Source: Lysobacterales bacterium (GTDB lineage: Bacteria > Pseudomonadota > Gammaproteobacteria > Xanthomonadales > Xanthomonadaceae). From it: a stretch of DNA of 64,000 nucleotides. The notes below the pieces were generated by a model, which was not told the DNA's origin, did no database searches, and worked only from the letters and a program-made list of their open reading frames with translations. Shown here in pieces: positions 24,389 to 33,591 of the stretch. The first letter of the stretch is position 1. Each line of letters begins with the position of its first letter. The position numbers were made by a program, and so were the translations under genes. Location of the stretch: assembly GCA_017302035.1 (NCBI GenBank), contig JAFLEA010000001.1, positions 62,001 through 126,000 of the forward strand. The letters are read 5' to 3'.

Positions 24389-25051
24389 TCAGCAGCCCGG
24401 ATGGCCGGGAATGCTGCGACCGAGCACGATGTCGCGATGCGCCTGCCACTCGCCGTCGACGAGCGTCGGCGCCACCACTCCCGGACCGCCACGTCCCTGG
24501 CTGGCCTTGCGCTCGGCTGCCGGGGTGAGGTGCGGGTCGTCGCGGAACAGCACATCGTCGATGTAGTACAGCGCACAGCCGGGCTCGATCACGTAGAGGT
24601 GGATGTGCTGGGGCATCGCGGTGCCCGGATAGCTGCCGGGCCGGACTGTGAGAAAGGTGTAGCGGCCGTCCGCGTCGCTGGCCGCCCAGCCGCGCAGGCG
24701 GCCGTGCCGGCGCACGCCGGGCTCGTCCGTGGTCCGTTCCCCCGGATAGATGCCCGCCTGGTTGGTCTGGTGGGCATAGACGATCACGCCCTGGCGAGGA
24801 TGTCCCTGGGCATCGACGACCCGTCCGGTGAGACGGAGGCGTTCCCCGGGTTCGTCCCTGGGCGCGAGGAAGGCGATGGCGGGCGGGTCGGCCGGCAAGC
24901 CGATCAGGGGGACATCGCAGTCCTCGCAGGGTTGGCCGACGACCGGCGTGGTGCCGGCGTCCGCGCCTGCGCAGGCGCTGAGCGGCAGGACCGACAACAG
25001 CAGCGCGCCGAACAGGATCGGCAGCGGGGTCGCACGGAGCAAGCGGTGCAT
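24389..25051 (-). CDS. Intradiol ring-cleavage dioxygenase-like lipoprotein
   Basis: The 220-residue protein has a lipobox (LPLSACAG) and an intradiol-dioxygenase beta-fold. The four expected iron ligands can be placed: Tyr in NQAGIYPG, Tyr in GRYTFLTVRPGSYPG, and two His in PQHIHLYV. Protocatechuate and catechol intradiol dioxygenases are usually cytosolic, so an exported lipid-anchored relative has another substrate or another role. GAGGA precedes the ATG. Downstream lies a cytochrome b561 fusion, suggesting a redox link. Confidence 0.84.
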   Translation of the reverse strand: MHRLLRATPLPILFGALLLSVLPLSACAGADAGTTPVVGQPCEDCDVPLIGLPADPPAIAFLAPRDEPGERLRLTGRVVDAQGHPRQGVIVYAHQTNQAGIYPGERTTDEPGVRRHGRLRGWAASDADGRYTFLTVRPGSYPGTAMPQHIHLYVIEPGCALYYIDDVLFRDDPHLTPAAERKASQGRGGPGVVAPTLVDGEWQAHRDIVLGRSIPGHPGC

Positions 25052-25090
25052 GGGGCATCCTCATCGGGGCTCGGGAATGAAGAGCCGCCT

Positions 25091-25128
25091 GCCCGGCCCG
25101 GCGTTAGCCGGGCCGGGCGCGTTAACGC
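25091..25128. promoter_or_regulatory. Strong inverted repeat in the divergent gap before the ECF sigma gene
   Basis: GCCCGGCCCGGC (25091-25102) and its exact complement (25107-25118) flank a GTTA loop, giving a 12-bp GC-only stem. It is followed at once by the palindrome GCGTTAACGC. The site lies between the lipoprotein and sigma factor genes and could be an attenuator, transcript insulator or regulator site. No T-tract follows. Confidence 0.55.
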
Positions 25129-25176
25129 TTCGCCTTGGAACGCCCTCCTGACCTGTCGACTCCCGAAACCTTGCAG

Positions 25177-25737
25177 ATGAAGGCCGCGACCGATCCCGAG
25201 CAAATCGCCAGGCACGTGCATGACGCCCGGCGGGGGTCGCAGCCGGCGTTCGCCTGGCTCTACCGCACGTTCGCGCCGCTGGTGCACGCCATCCACCTTG
25301 GCGTGGCACCGCGGGCGCGGGCGGAGGAATTGACCCAGGAAACCTTCGCCGTCGCCTTCGCCAGGCTGGAGCAGCTGCGCGACCCGGCCCGGTTCGGCCC
25401 CTGGGTGGCGATGGTCGCGCGCAGGAACCGGCCGTCTGCGGGGATCGGGGAATCGCAGTGGGACGAATCCGCGGATGTTCCCTGGCCGGGCGCGTCGCCG
25501 GAGTCGACCGCGGAGGCGGTGGCGGCGCTGCAGGCCATCCGCCGGCTCCCCGAGGCCTACCGCGAAACCTTGATCCTGCGGTTGGTCGAGGGCATGAGTG
25601 GACCCGAGATCGCGGTCCTGACCGGGCTGACGCCGCAGTCGGTCCGGGTGAACCTGCATCGCGGCATGGTGAAGCTGCGGCTTGCGCTGGGCATCGCCGT
25701 GGAGCCCGAGGAGAACGCCGATGATCGACAAGCCTGA
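25177..25737 (+). CDS. ECF-type RNA polymerase sigma factor
   Basis: The 186-residue protein has sigma region 2 (AFAWLYRTFAPLVHAIHLG, then AEELTQETFAVAFARLEQL) and region 4 (LPEAYRETLILRLVEGMSGP, then SVRVNLHRGMVKLR) as in ECF factors. A TTG 42 bases upstream could add 14 residues. The next gene overlaps by 17 bases and encodes a FecR-like membrane protein, the usual anti-sigma arrangement. No TonB receptor sits beside it, so the stimulus is not obviously iron. Confidence 0.9.
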   Translation: MKAATDPEQIARHVHDARRGSQPAFAWLYRTFAPLVHAIHLGVAPRARAEELTQETFAVAFARLEQLRDPARFGPWVAMVARRNRPSAGIGESQWDESADVPWPGASPESTAEAVAALQAIRRLPEAYRETLILRLVEGMSGPEIAVLTGLTPQSVRVNLHRGMVKLRLALGIAVEPEENADDRQA

Positions 25738-26722
25738 TGCATTGTGGGATCCCGCGCTGGAGGCAGACGCCGAACTCCAGCGCCTGGCTGCCCTGCTGGC
25801 GGCATTCCGCCATGTGCCCGATCCGCGCTTCCCGGCGCGGGTCTGGCAGCGGCCCCCGCGCGGTCGGCGGCCGCGATGGCTGCTGGCGAGCGCTGCGGCA
25901 GTGGCCGCCTGCGCGGTCGGCCTCGCCTTGTGGCTGCCGTGGCGGCTGCAATGGAACGAGGGTGCGCACTGGGCAGTCGTCGCTGGAGCCGGTGCCGCGC
26001 CCGGGGCGCTGGAAGTCGGGACGACCTGGGCCACCTCGGAGCGGCAGACGGCCACCATCCGGATAGCTCGCATCGGGTCGATGCAGGTGCTGCCCGATAC
26101 CAGGATCAGGCTTCGCGATACCCGCTCCGGGCATCACCGCCTGGAGCTGGTGGAAGGCCGGGTACGTGCGCGGATCTGGGCGCCTCCCGGATACTTCGGG
26201 GTCGCGGCCGGCGCTGGCGAGACGCTCGACCTGGGCTGCGAGTTCGAGATGAGCCGCGATGTCCGGGGCGCGGGTTCGATCCAGGTCGCCAGCGGTTGGG
26301 TCATGCACCGGGTCGGTGGGCAGGAAACCCTGGTCCCGGCCGGCTCGACGCTCGCATTCGACGACGTGCGCAGCGGCATCCCCCTGGCCATCCATGCGGG
26401 CGCCGATTTCCGCGAGGCGGTCCGGCGCCTGGACCTGGCCATGCTCGAAGGGCGCCGCGCGCCTGGGCTGGAAAGCGCGGTCGCGGCCGGGGCCGCCGCG
26501 GAGGACCGGTTCTCGCTGCTCGCCCTGCTCACCCGCTACCCGGAACTGGCGTCCGGGCCGCTGTATCCGAGGCTCGCCGCACTGCTGGGCGAACCCGGCG
26601 ACGACCCGCAGCACCGCCAGGCATGGCAGGCCGGCAATGCGCAGGCCATGGAGGCATGGTGGGCTAGGATCCCGCGTCCGCCCAAGGCGTGGTGGCTGAA
26701 CTGGAGGGACGCGTTCGGCTGA
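25721..26722 (+). CDS. FecR-domain membrane protein, probable anti-sigma factor
   Basis: The 333-residue protein has a cytosolic N-terminus (about 1-44), one membrane segment (WLLASAAAVAACAVGLALWL) and a periplasmic region with FecR-like repeats (VLPDTRIRLRDTRSGHHRLE, VEGRVRARIWAPPGYFGVAA). It overlaps the sigma gene by 17 bp. In this arrangement the cytosolic part holds the sigma factor until a periplasmic signal arrives; that is family inference. The long C-terminal tail is unusual. Confidence 0.85.
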   Translation: MIDKPDALWDPALEADAELQRLAALLAAFRHVPDPRFPARVWQRPPRGRRPRWLLASAAAVAACAVGLALWLPWRLQWNEGAHWAVVAGAGAAPGALEVGTTWATSERQTATIRIARIGSMQVLPDTRIRLRDTRSGHHRLELVEGRVRARIWAPPGYFGVAAGAGETLDLGCEFEMSRDVRGAGSIQVASGWVMHRVGGQETLVPAGSTLAFDDVRSGIPLAIHAGADFREAVRRLDLAMLEGRRAPGLESAVAAGAAAEDRFSLLALLTRYPELASGPLYPRLAALLGEPGDDPQHRQAWQAGNAQAMEAWWARIPRPPKAWWLNWRDAFG

Positions 26723-26726
26723 GGCC

Positions 26727-27620
26727 TCAGGCGATCGAAGCGCGGTAGATCGACTCGATTGCCGCATCCAGTGCGGCATCGAACTCGGCATCGCTCTGCT
26801 GCGCGCTCAGGCCTTCGGTCAGGGCGCGGCTGAAGCTGGCGATCACGCCCGGATTCTTCGCCAGCTTGGCGTTGGCGTCCTCGCGGCTGTAGCCGCCCGA
26901 CAGCGCGACGACCTTGAGCACGCTCGGATGCTCGACCAGTTCCTGGAAGTAGCCATCCACGCTGGGCAGGGTGAGCTTGAGGATGACCGGGGTGGCGGGA
27001 TCCAGCAGGTCCAGGCGTGCCAGCAGGCCCTGCTTCAATTCGACCTCGATGGCCTGCTTGTCGGCGGCCTTGATGTCCACCTCGGGTTCGACGATCGGCA
27101 CCAGGCCGGCGGCCAGCACCTGCCGCGCCAGCTCGAACTGTTGGTCGAGCACTTCGCCGATGCCCTTGGCATTGTTGGCCTTGATCACCGAGCGCTCCTT
27201 GGTGCCGAACACGCCCTTGGCCTTGGCCCGCGCCAGCAGTTCGGCCAGGCCGGGGATCGGCTTGAGCTTCTGCACGCCGTCGGCCTCGTCCTCCAGGCCC
27301 TTGTCGATCTTCAGGAACGGCACGACCTGCTTGTCTTCCCACAGGTAGGCCACCGCGTCCTTGCCGCCGAAGCTGTCGTCCATGGTGCGCTCGAACAGGA
27401 TCGCGCCGAGCACGCGCCCGCCGCCGAAGGCCGGGCTGGTGACGATGCGGCTGCGCATCGCATGGACCAGGGCGAACATTTCCGCGTCGCCCGAATAGGC
27501 CGATTCGTCGACGCCGTAGAGCTTGAGCGCCTTGGGCGTGCTGCCGCCGCTCTGGTCGAGTGCGGCGATGAAGCCCTGGCCGGAGGCGATGCGGTTCTTC
27601 TGGTCCTGGTCGATGGGCAC
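26727..27620 (-). CDS. Fructose-bisphosphate aldolase, class I
   Basis: The 297-residue enzyme cleaves fructose 1,6-bisphosphate into dihydroxyacetone phosphate and glyceraldehyde 3-phosphate in the cytosol. The bacterial class I form is recognised by GQGFIAALDQSGGSTPKAL near the N-terminus, KGIGEVLD, and the Schiff-base lysine in VILKLTLPS. A GTG start at 27620 with AGGA upstream gives the N-terminus PIDQDQKNRIASGQ; the much longer open frame runs over the M20 gene. The gene converges with the FecR gene with a 4-bp gap. Confidence 0.94.
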   Translation of the reverse strand: MPIDQDQKNRIASGQGFIAALDQSGGSTPKALKLYGVDESAYSGDAEMFALVHAMRSRIVTSPAFGGGRVLGAILFERTMDDSFGGKDAVAYLWEDKQVVPFLKIDKGLEDEADGVQKLKPIPGLAELLARAKAKGVFGTKERSVIKANNAKGIGEVLDQQFELARQVLAAGLVPIVEPEVDIKAADKQAIEVELKQGLLARLDLLDPATPVILKLTLPSVDGYFQELVEHPSVLKVVALSGGYSREDANAKLAKNPGVIASFSRALTEGLSAQQSDAEFDAALDAAIESIYRASIA

Positions 27621-27749
27621 GGTCGGGATTTCCTGTGCGGAGTGCGGGAGCGGGAATGGTACCCCGGCCGCGGCATCCCGGCGTTGCGGGCGGTGAACCC
27701 GACGCGGTTTCCCCGTAGCATCGGCAGGTCGTCCTGCCGGAGCCGTCCC

Positions 27750-29078
27750 ATGAACCTTGCCGTCCGTTCCCGCATTTCGCTGCTGGCCTGCGCGCTGGGG
27801 CTGGTCCTGGCCGGCAATGCCGCCGCCCAGGCCGGGCAACGCCCCGAAGTGACCGCCGCCGCCGCCGAGCTGCGGCAGCAGGTGACCGACTGGCGCCGCG
27901 ATTTCCACCTGCACCCGGAGCTGTCCAACCGCGAGGAGCGCACGGCCAGGATCGTGGCGGAGGAACTGCGGCGGATGGGCCTGCAGCCGCAGACCGGGAT
28001 CGCCCATCACGGCGTGGTCGCGGTCATCAAGGGCGGCAAGCCGGGGCCGCGGATCGCGCTGCGCGCGGACATGGATGCGCTGCCGGTGGCCGAGCGCACC
28101 GGCCTGCCCTACGCCTCGAAAGCCACCGCGCAATACCGCGGCGAGACGGTCGGAGTGATGCATGCCTGCGGCCACGACGCGCACACCGGGATCCTGCTCG
28201 GCGTGGCCCGGGCGCTGGTGGCGATGCAGGACACCTTGCCGGGCGAGGTGATGCTGATCTTCCAGCCGGCCGAGGAAGGTCCGCCGCCGGGCGAGGACGG
28301 CGGTGCGCAGATGATGCTGGACGAGGGCATCTTCGATGCCTTCAAGCCCGAGGCGGTGTTCGGGTTGCATGTGTTCTCCACCGTGCAGGCCGGGCAGATC
28401 GCGGTGCGCGGCGGGCCGCTGATGGCCGCCTCGGACCGCTTCAGCATCAAGGTGATCGGCCGGCAGACGCACGGCTCGCGGCCGTGGGGCGGGATCGATC
28501 CGATCGTGGCCGCGGCCGACCTGATCGGCACGGCGCAGACGATCGTCAGCCGCCGCACCGACGTGGCCAAGCTGCCGGCGGTGGTGACCTTCGGTGCGAT
28601 CAAGGGCGGGATCCGCTACAACATCATCCCCGACGACGTGGAGATGGTCGGCACCATCCGCACCTTCGACGCGGGCATGCGCGAGAAGATCTTCGCCGAC
28701 CTGCACAACGTTTCCGAGCACGTGGCCGCCGCGCACGGCGCCAGGACCGAAATCCAGCTGCCGGAAGGCGAAGGCAACCCGGCCACGATCAATGATCCGG
28801 CGCTGACCGCGAGGATGCTGCCCAGCCTGCAGGCGGTGGTCGGTGCGCAGAACGTGTTCGAGCCGCCGCTGCAGATGGGCTCGGAGGACTTCTCGCTGTA
28901 CGGACAGAAGGCGCCGGCGATGTTCTTCTTCGTCGGTTCCACCGCGCCGGGGCTGGATCCGGCCACCGCGCCCAGCAACCACTCGCCGGAGTTCAACCTG
29001 GACGAGACCGCGCTGGACGTGGGCTTCCGGGCGTTGCTGCAGGTGAGCCTGGACTACCTGCACGGTGCGGATGGCTGA
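27750..29078 (+). CDS. Exported M20 family amidohydrolase (aminoacylase/peptidase)
   Basis: The 442-residue zinc amidohydrolase starts with a signal peptide (MNLAVRSRISLLACALGLVL, cleaved near AAA-QAG). M20D motifs are complete: FHLHPELSNRE, CGHDAHTG, PAEEGPP, GSEDFS and NHSPEF. Family members remove acyl groups from amino acids or cleave dipeptides. Export suggests nutrient scavenging in the periplasm, an inference. Transcribed alone, divergent from the aldolase. Confidence 0.93.
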   Translation: MNLAVRSRISLLACALGLVLAGNAAAQAGQRPEVTAAAAELRQQVTDWRRDFHLHPELSNREERTARIVAEELRRMGLQPQTGIAHHGVVAVIKGGKPGPRIALRADMDALPVAERTGLPYASKATAQYRGETVGVMHACGHDAHTGILLGVARALVAMQDTLPGEVMLIFQPAEEGPPPGEDGGAQMMLDEGIFDAFKPEAVFGLHVFSTVQAGQIAVRGGPLMAASDRFSIKVIGRQTHGSRPWGGIDPIVAAADLIGTAQTIVSRRTDVAKLPAVVTFGAIKGGIRYNIIPDDVEMVGTIRTFDAGMREKIFADLHNVSEHVAAAHGARTEIQLPEGEGNPATINDPALTARMLPSLQAVVGAQNVFEPPLQMGSEDFSLYGQKAPAMFFFVGSTAPGLDPATAPSNHSPEFNLDETALDVGFRALLQVSLDYLHGADG

Positions 29079-29253
29079 CGGCTGAAAGCAAAAGCGTCGC
29101 GGCTTCGGCAGGGGCCGCTGCCGCGTGGTTCCGCGTCCTGCTCCAACACGCGGGCGCGTTACATCACCTGTGCCTCGAGCGCGATCCCCGCGCACCGACG
29201 TTCTCCGCGAGCGCAGGGACTCCCGCTGCTGCGGGCATGGATGCGGGTGATGG

Positions 29254-30990
29254 CTACAGATCGAAGCCGAGCAACAGAGGATCGTGGTCGGAACTGCGCC
29301 AGGGGCCGGGGACGTTGCGGCCGGCGTAGCCGGCGGCGTCCGGCTCGTCGGCATTGACGTGCCATTCGGCCGCGCCGCGCAGATGCGGGACCAGCGCCGG
29401 GCTCAGCAGGGCGTGGTCCAGGCGTCCGCTCAGGCCCTGGTAGACGTAGCTGTAGGGGCGCTCCACGCCGGCGGCGGCGAAGGCGTCGGTCCAGCCGCCT
29501 TGCTCGCGCAGCCAGCGCATCGGGTCTTCCATCGCGTAGGCGTTGAAGTCGCCGAGCACCACGACCCGATCGCGACCCTTCCCCAGCGGCGCCGATCGCA
29601 ACCAGGCGTCCAGCCGCTGCGCCGAATCCAGGCGCAGCGCGTTCCAGCAGCCCTGGCCGTCCTTCCGGTCGGCGTCGGCGCCTTCGGCCTCGCTGCAGCC
29701 CTTGGACTTGAGGTGGTTGGCCACGACCACGAAATCCTGCTTGCCGCCCTTGCGCCGGAATGCCTGCGCCAGCGGTACCCGGCTGCGTTCGCCGAACGGG
29801 CCGCCTTCCAGCACCGCCGGCTTGCCGCGGGCGACCAGGCGGTCGCCGCGGTAGACGATGCCGACCCGGATGGTGTCCGTGCCAGGGCCGTGGCCGGCAT
29901 CGACATAGCGCCACTGCGCGCCGTCGGCGTTGAGTTCGCGCACCAGCCGGGCCAGGCTCGAGTCCTCGCCATAGCCGTCGTTCTCCAGCTCCATCAGCGC
30001 GGCCACGTCGGGATCCAGGCCGCGGATGGTGGCGACCAGTTTGGCCAGCTGCGCATCCAGTGCCTGCGGGGTGCGTGCGCCGCGCGGGGTCGGAAAGCCG
30101 CCGCCGTGGCCGTCGCCGTTGAACAGGTTTTCCAGGTTGAACGCCGCCACGCGCACGTTGCCGGGCACCTGCGGCGGCGGCGGACGGTCGCCGCGCTCGA
30201 TCACCGGCACGGTGTCCAGCTGCAGCCGCCAGCTGCCGTGGTCGCGGTCGACCACGCCCTCGACGCCGCGCATGCGGTCACCCACCCGCGGCGCTTCGCG
30301 CCCGTCCAGCCAGGCGATCCCGGCCGGATCGCGCTGTCCACTGCCGTCGTCCAGCAGCAGCAACTGGCGTGCGTTGCGCGCGGCGGCCGCGGCATGCTCG
30401 GGCGAACCGGGCCGCGCGACTTCGCTGGGTTGCCACTGGCGGCCGTCGAAGGACACCGCCAGTTCGCCGTAGCGGTCGATCGCGTCGGTGCCGGTGACGG
30501 TCAGCGGCGCATCGATGCGCACGCGCATGCCTTCCAGGGCCTCCCAGTCGGCCGGCAGTGCGTCCAGCACCCGCGCGGGTACCGGCGCCGCGTCGCGGCA
30601 GCGGTCGATGCGTTCGGCCAGCAGGGTGGTGACGCCGTCCGCGCCGCGCTTGTCCTCGACCAGTCGGCCCTGGAAGCGGCATTGCCGGCCCGCCGCCAGG
30701 CCGTCGGGGAAGGCGAAGCCCTCGGCGGGACGCACGAACAGGCCATCGGACGTGGCCGGGTTGCCGTCGCCCCGGTCCTGCACGAACAACCCGCCCAGGC
30801 CCGTGCGGAAGTCCGCGCTGACCGTGGCGGTGAACGCCACCGGCTGCCCGGCCAATGGGCTGTGCGGCCCATCGTCCTGGGCGTCGCCGACATGGGACAG
30901 GGCGGCAGGCGCCTCGCCGGCAATGGCAGGGGCGGCGGCCAGCAGCAGCCACAGCACGGAAATGTTCGACAACGGACGGCGGTGCGGCAT
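29254..30990 (-). CDS. Extracellular nuclease, ExeM-like (endonuclease/exonuclease/phosphatase domain)
   Basis: The 578-residue protein has a signal peptide (LSNISVLWLLLAAAPAIAG), an N-terminal OB-like region (about 30-290) and a C-terminal EEP nuclease domain: AAFNLENLFN, ALMELENDGYGED, ANHLKSKGC, VVLGDFNAY, RLDHALLSP and SSDHDPLLLG. The Asn, Glu, Asp and His catalytic set is intact. This is the architecture of ExeM-type secreted nucleases that digest extracellular DNA for phosphate or biofilm turnover. Start chosen at MPHRRPL. Confidence 0.92.
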   Translation of the reverse strand: MPHRRPLSNISVLWLLLAAAPAIAGEAPAALSHVGDAQDDGPHSPLAGQPVAFTATVSADFRTGLGGLFVQDRGDGNPATSDGLFVRPAEGFAFPDGLAAGRQCRFQGRLVEDKRGADGVTTLLAERIDRCRDAAPVPARVLDALPADWEALEGMRVRIDAPLTVTGTDAIDRYGELAVSFDGRQWQPSEVARPGSPEHAAAAARNARQLLLLDDGSGQRDPAGIAWLDGREAPRVGDRMRGVEGVVDRDHGSWRLQLDTVPVIERGDRPPPPQVPGNVRVAAFNLENLFNGDGHGGGFPTPRGARTPQALDAQLAKLVATIRGLDPDVAALMELENDGYGEDSSLARLVRELNADGAQWRYVDAGHGPGTDTIRVGIVYRGDRLVARGKPAVLEGGPFGERSRVPLAQAFRRKGGKQDFVVVANHLKSKGCSEAEGADADRKDGQGCWNALRLDSAQRLDAWLRSAPLGKGRDRVVVLGDFNAYAMEDPMRWLREQGGWTDAFAAAGVERPYSYVYQGLSGRLDHALLSPALVPHLRGAAEWHVNADEPDAAGYAGRNVPGPWRSSDHDPLLLGFDL

Positions 30991-31016
30991 GGCGGACTCC
31001 TGCTGCGGAAACGACA

Positions 31017-31036
31017 ACGCCGCCCGGAGGCGGCGT
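31017..31036 (-). terminator. Probable terminator after the cytochrome c gene
   Basis: ACGCCGCC and GGCGGCGT form a perfect 8-bp stem with a four-base loop 20 bases past the cytochrome stop. On the minus strand it is followed by TGTCGTTTCC, a weak T-tract. It separates the cytochrome from the nuclease gene. Confidence 0.65.
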
Positions 31037-31055
31037 CGGCGGGATTGCGGCCGGC

Positions 31056-31574
31056 TTACTTGAGGTTGGCGAGCATCCAGTCGACCGTGGCGATCACCTG
31101 CTCGTCGGTCAGTGCCGGATTGCCGCCGCGCGGGGGCATGATGCCGCCGTCCGGCCCGGTGAAGCCTTCGATCGCGTGCCGGTGCAGGGTATCGACGCCC
31201 TGGGCGATGCGTGCGTCCCAATGCGCGTGGTCCAGGGTCGGAGCATTGCCCACGCCGTTGGTATGGCAGGCGCTGCACAGGTTCTGGTAGACCACCGAGC
31301 CGTCGGTGGTGCCGCCATAGGCGACCTGGGACGCGGCGGCGGCCTGGGCCGCAGCTGCGGCGGCGGCCTGCGCCGCGGCGCCGGTGTCGCCGGCGTAGAC
31401 CGCGCCGGCCGGGTGGATGCGCGCGGACGTGCGCTGGACGGCCGTGGGCGAGATTTCGGGCGGCAGCGTGCGATGCAGGTGCATGGCGAACAGGATCAGG
31501 CCCAGCGTGACCAGGCACAGGAAGCCGATCACCATCGAGAAGCGCTTGAGGAATTCCAGGTCGTGGTTACGCAC
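31056..31574 (-). CDS. Membrane-anchored c-type cytochrome (c5-like)
   Basis: The 172-residue protein has an N-terminal membrane anchor (MVIGFLCLVTLGLILFAM), an Ala-rich linker (residues about 60-85) and one haem-binding CSACH motif, with the distal Met in GIMPPRGGNPALTDEQV. This is the class I c5 family pattern of periplasmic electron carriers. The start is a GTG at 31574, with a TATAAT box about 45 bases upstream. The redox partner is not apparent from neighbours. Confidence 0.92.
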   Translation of the reverse strand: MRNHDLEFLKRFSMVIGFLCLVTLGLILFAMHLHRTLPPEISPTAVQRTSARIHPAGAVYAGDTGAAAQAAAAAAAQAAAASQVAYGGTTDGSVVYQNLCSACHTNGVGNAPTLDHAHWDARIAQGVDTLHRHAIEGFTGPDGGIMPPRGGNPALTDEQVIATVDWMLANLK

Positions 31575-31619
31575 GTCTCATCCTATGGCGAGTGGCGCGA
31601 CCGGCCACAGCTGGGGCCG

Positions 31620-31625
31620 ATTATA
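31620..31625 (-). promoter_or_regulatory. -10 box of the cytochrome gene
   Basis: A perfect TATAAT on the minus strand lies 45 bases upstream of the GTG at 31574. The -35 region 17 bases further has no good match. Confidence 0.5.
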
Positions 31626-31843
31626 GATAGGGAGGGGCCTGGATCGGAAGCCGCCGGCCGCCAGGCCAGCGCGTCAGGCCGGGGCGGGATCGGGTGAGGA
31701 CCGGCTCCGGGGCGGCCGGGAACGGGCCCTGGATGGCGGGGAGTAGGGACCGGCCGGCAGGTCCGAGAGCCCGACGCCACGCCGGCGGCGGCGGGTGCGA
31801 GGCTATATTGGGGTGCCCGCCCTTGCCCGAGACCGCAGTGCCG

Positions 31844-33523
31844 ATGCGCCGCGCCCTACCCGTCTTGCTGCTGGTGCTGTGCGGCGCCGCGTGTTCGGAA
31901 GCCGGCGCCGGGGCTGTTGCCGCGCCGCCGGCCGCGACCCCCGGCGCCGGCATCCAGGCCGGCAACCTGGCCGAAAGCCTGCGCGTGCTGGCCTCGGACG
32001 AATTCGAGGGTCGCGCCCCGAACACGCCGGGCGAGGAGAAGGCCGTCCGCTACATCGCCGAGCGCTTCGCCCAGGCCGGATTGCAGCCGGCCGGCGACGA
32101 TGGCGGCTGGTTCCAGCGGGTCGAACTGGAGCGCAGCCTGATTTCCGGGCCGGTGTGGGCCGAGTTCGCCACCGCCGCCGGCACCCGCGCGCTGGTGCAG
32201 GGCGAGGATCTTGCGGTGGAGACGCTGTATCCGACCGACCACGTGGCCCTGGAGGACGTGCCGCTGGTGTTCGTCGGCTACGGCATCAGCGCGCCGGAGT
32301 TGGGCTGGGACGACTATGCCGGCGTGGACGTGAAGGACAAGATCGCGGTGATCCTGGTCAACGATCCGGACTTCGAGAGTGGCCAGGGCGATTTCGGCGG
32401 CAAGGCCATGACCTACTACGGCCGCTGGACCTACAAGTACGAGGAAGCGGCGCGGCGCGGCGCCGCCGGGGCGCTGATCGTGCACGAGACCGCACCGGCC
32501 GCGTATCCGTGGGCGACTGTGCGCAACGGCCGCAACGGCCCGCAATACGACATCGTCCGCGCCGACGCCGACCGCTACCACCTGCCGATGCGCGGCTGGA
32601 TCCAGCGCGAGGTGGCCGAGCGCCTGTTCCGCGAATCGGGGCTGGACTTCGAGGCCGAAAAGGCGCGCGCACAGCAGCGCGGTTTCGCCGGCCATCCGCT
32701 GCAGGGCGCCAGCGCCTCGATGGCCTTCGACGTGCAGCGCGAGCGGATCACGAGCCGCAACGTGGCCGGGATCCTGCCCGGCGCGAACCGCCCGGACGAG
32801 ACCGTGATCCTGTCCGGCCACTGGGACAGCTTCGGCGTCATCGCCGATGCGGACGAGAGCGGCGACGACATCGTCAACGGCGCGGTGGACAATGCCACTT
32901 CCATCGCCTCGCTGATCGAGATCGCACGGGTGTTCGCCGCCGGTGAGCGGCCGGCGCGCAGCCTGCTGTTCCTGGCCGTGACCGCCGAGGAAAGCGGCCT
33001 GCTCGGGGCCAAGTACTACGCGGCCCATCCGCTGCGCCCGCTGGAGACCACGGTGGCCGACCTCAACATCGAGATGTGGAGCCCGGACGGGCCGACCCGC
33101 GACATCTCCTCGTGGGGCGTGGGCAAGGTCTCGCTGGAGCGCGACCTGGCCGAAGTGGCGCAGAGCGAAGGCCGCGCGTACTCGCAGGACGCCAACCTGG
33201 AGGCCGGGTTGTTCTACCGCGCCGATCACTTCGCCTTCGCCCAGGCCGGGGTGCCGGCGATCACCATCGGCCCGGGCACGGACCAGCTCGATGGCGGCGT
33301 GGAAGGCGGCAAGGCCGCGCGCGCGAAGTACTTCGCCAACTGCTACCACCAGCCCTGCGACGAGTTCGACGACAGCTGGGACATGCGCGGCCCGACCGAG
33401 GACACGCGCACCGTCTGGCGGCTGGCCGAGCGCCTGGCCAACGGCAGCGACTGGCCGAGCTGGGACGCGGGCAGCGAGTTCCGCGCGGAGCGCGAAAAGA
33501 GCGCCGCGGCGCGGGAGCGCTGA
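31844..33523 (+). CDS. M28 family zinc aminopeptidase, lipoprotein
   Basis: The 559-residue protein starts with a lipoprotein signal (LPVLLLVLCGAACSE). A PA-like domain (FVGYGISAPELGWDDYAGVD) precedes the M28 catalytic core: SGHWDSFG (His, Asp), GAVDNATS (Asp), TAEESGLLGAKYY (Glu pair) and a C-terminal CYHQPCDEFDD (His). Zinc ligands are all present. It probably releases N-terminal amino acids from periplasmic peptides. ATG 31844 or the in-frame GTG two codons earlier could start it; a TATATT box lies at 31804. Confidence 0.93.
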   Translation: MRRALPVLLLVLCGAACSEAGAGAVAAPPAATPGAGIQAGNLAESLRVLASDEFEGRAPNTPGEEKAVRYIAERFAQAGLQPAGDDGGWFQRVELERSLISGPVWAEFATAAGTRALVQGEDLAVETLYPTDHVALEDVPLVFVGYGISAPELGWDDYAGVDVKDKIAVILVNDPDFESGQGDFGGKAMTYYGRWTYKYEEAARRGAAGALIVHETAPAAYPWATVRNGRNGPQYDIVRADADRYHLPMRGWIQREVAERLFRESGLDFEAEKARAQQRGFAGHPLQGASASMAFDVQRERITSRNVAGILPGANRPDETVILSGHWDSFGVIADADESGDDIVNGAVDNATSIASLIEIARVFAAGERPARSLLFLAVTAEESGLLGAKYYAAHPLRPLETTVADLNIEMWSPDGPTRDISSWGVGKVSLERDLAEVAQSEGRAYSQDANLEAGLFYRADHFAFAQAGVPAITIGPGTDQLDGGVEGGKAARAKYFANCYHQPCDEFDDSWDMRGPTEDTRTVWRLAERLANGSDWPSWDAGSEFRAEREKSAAARER

Positions 33524-33591
33524 GCGTCGCAGGTTGGTTTCCTGCGAGGCACGGATGCATTCCGCCCCCGGCTCGGCCACAATCCGGAACC

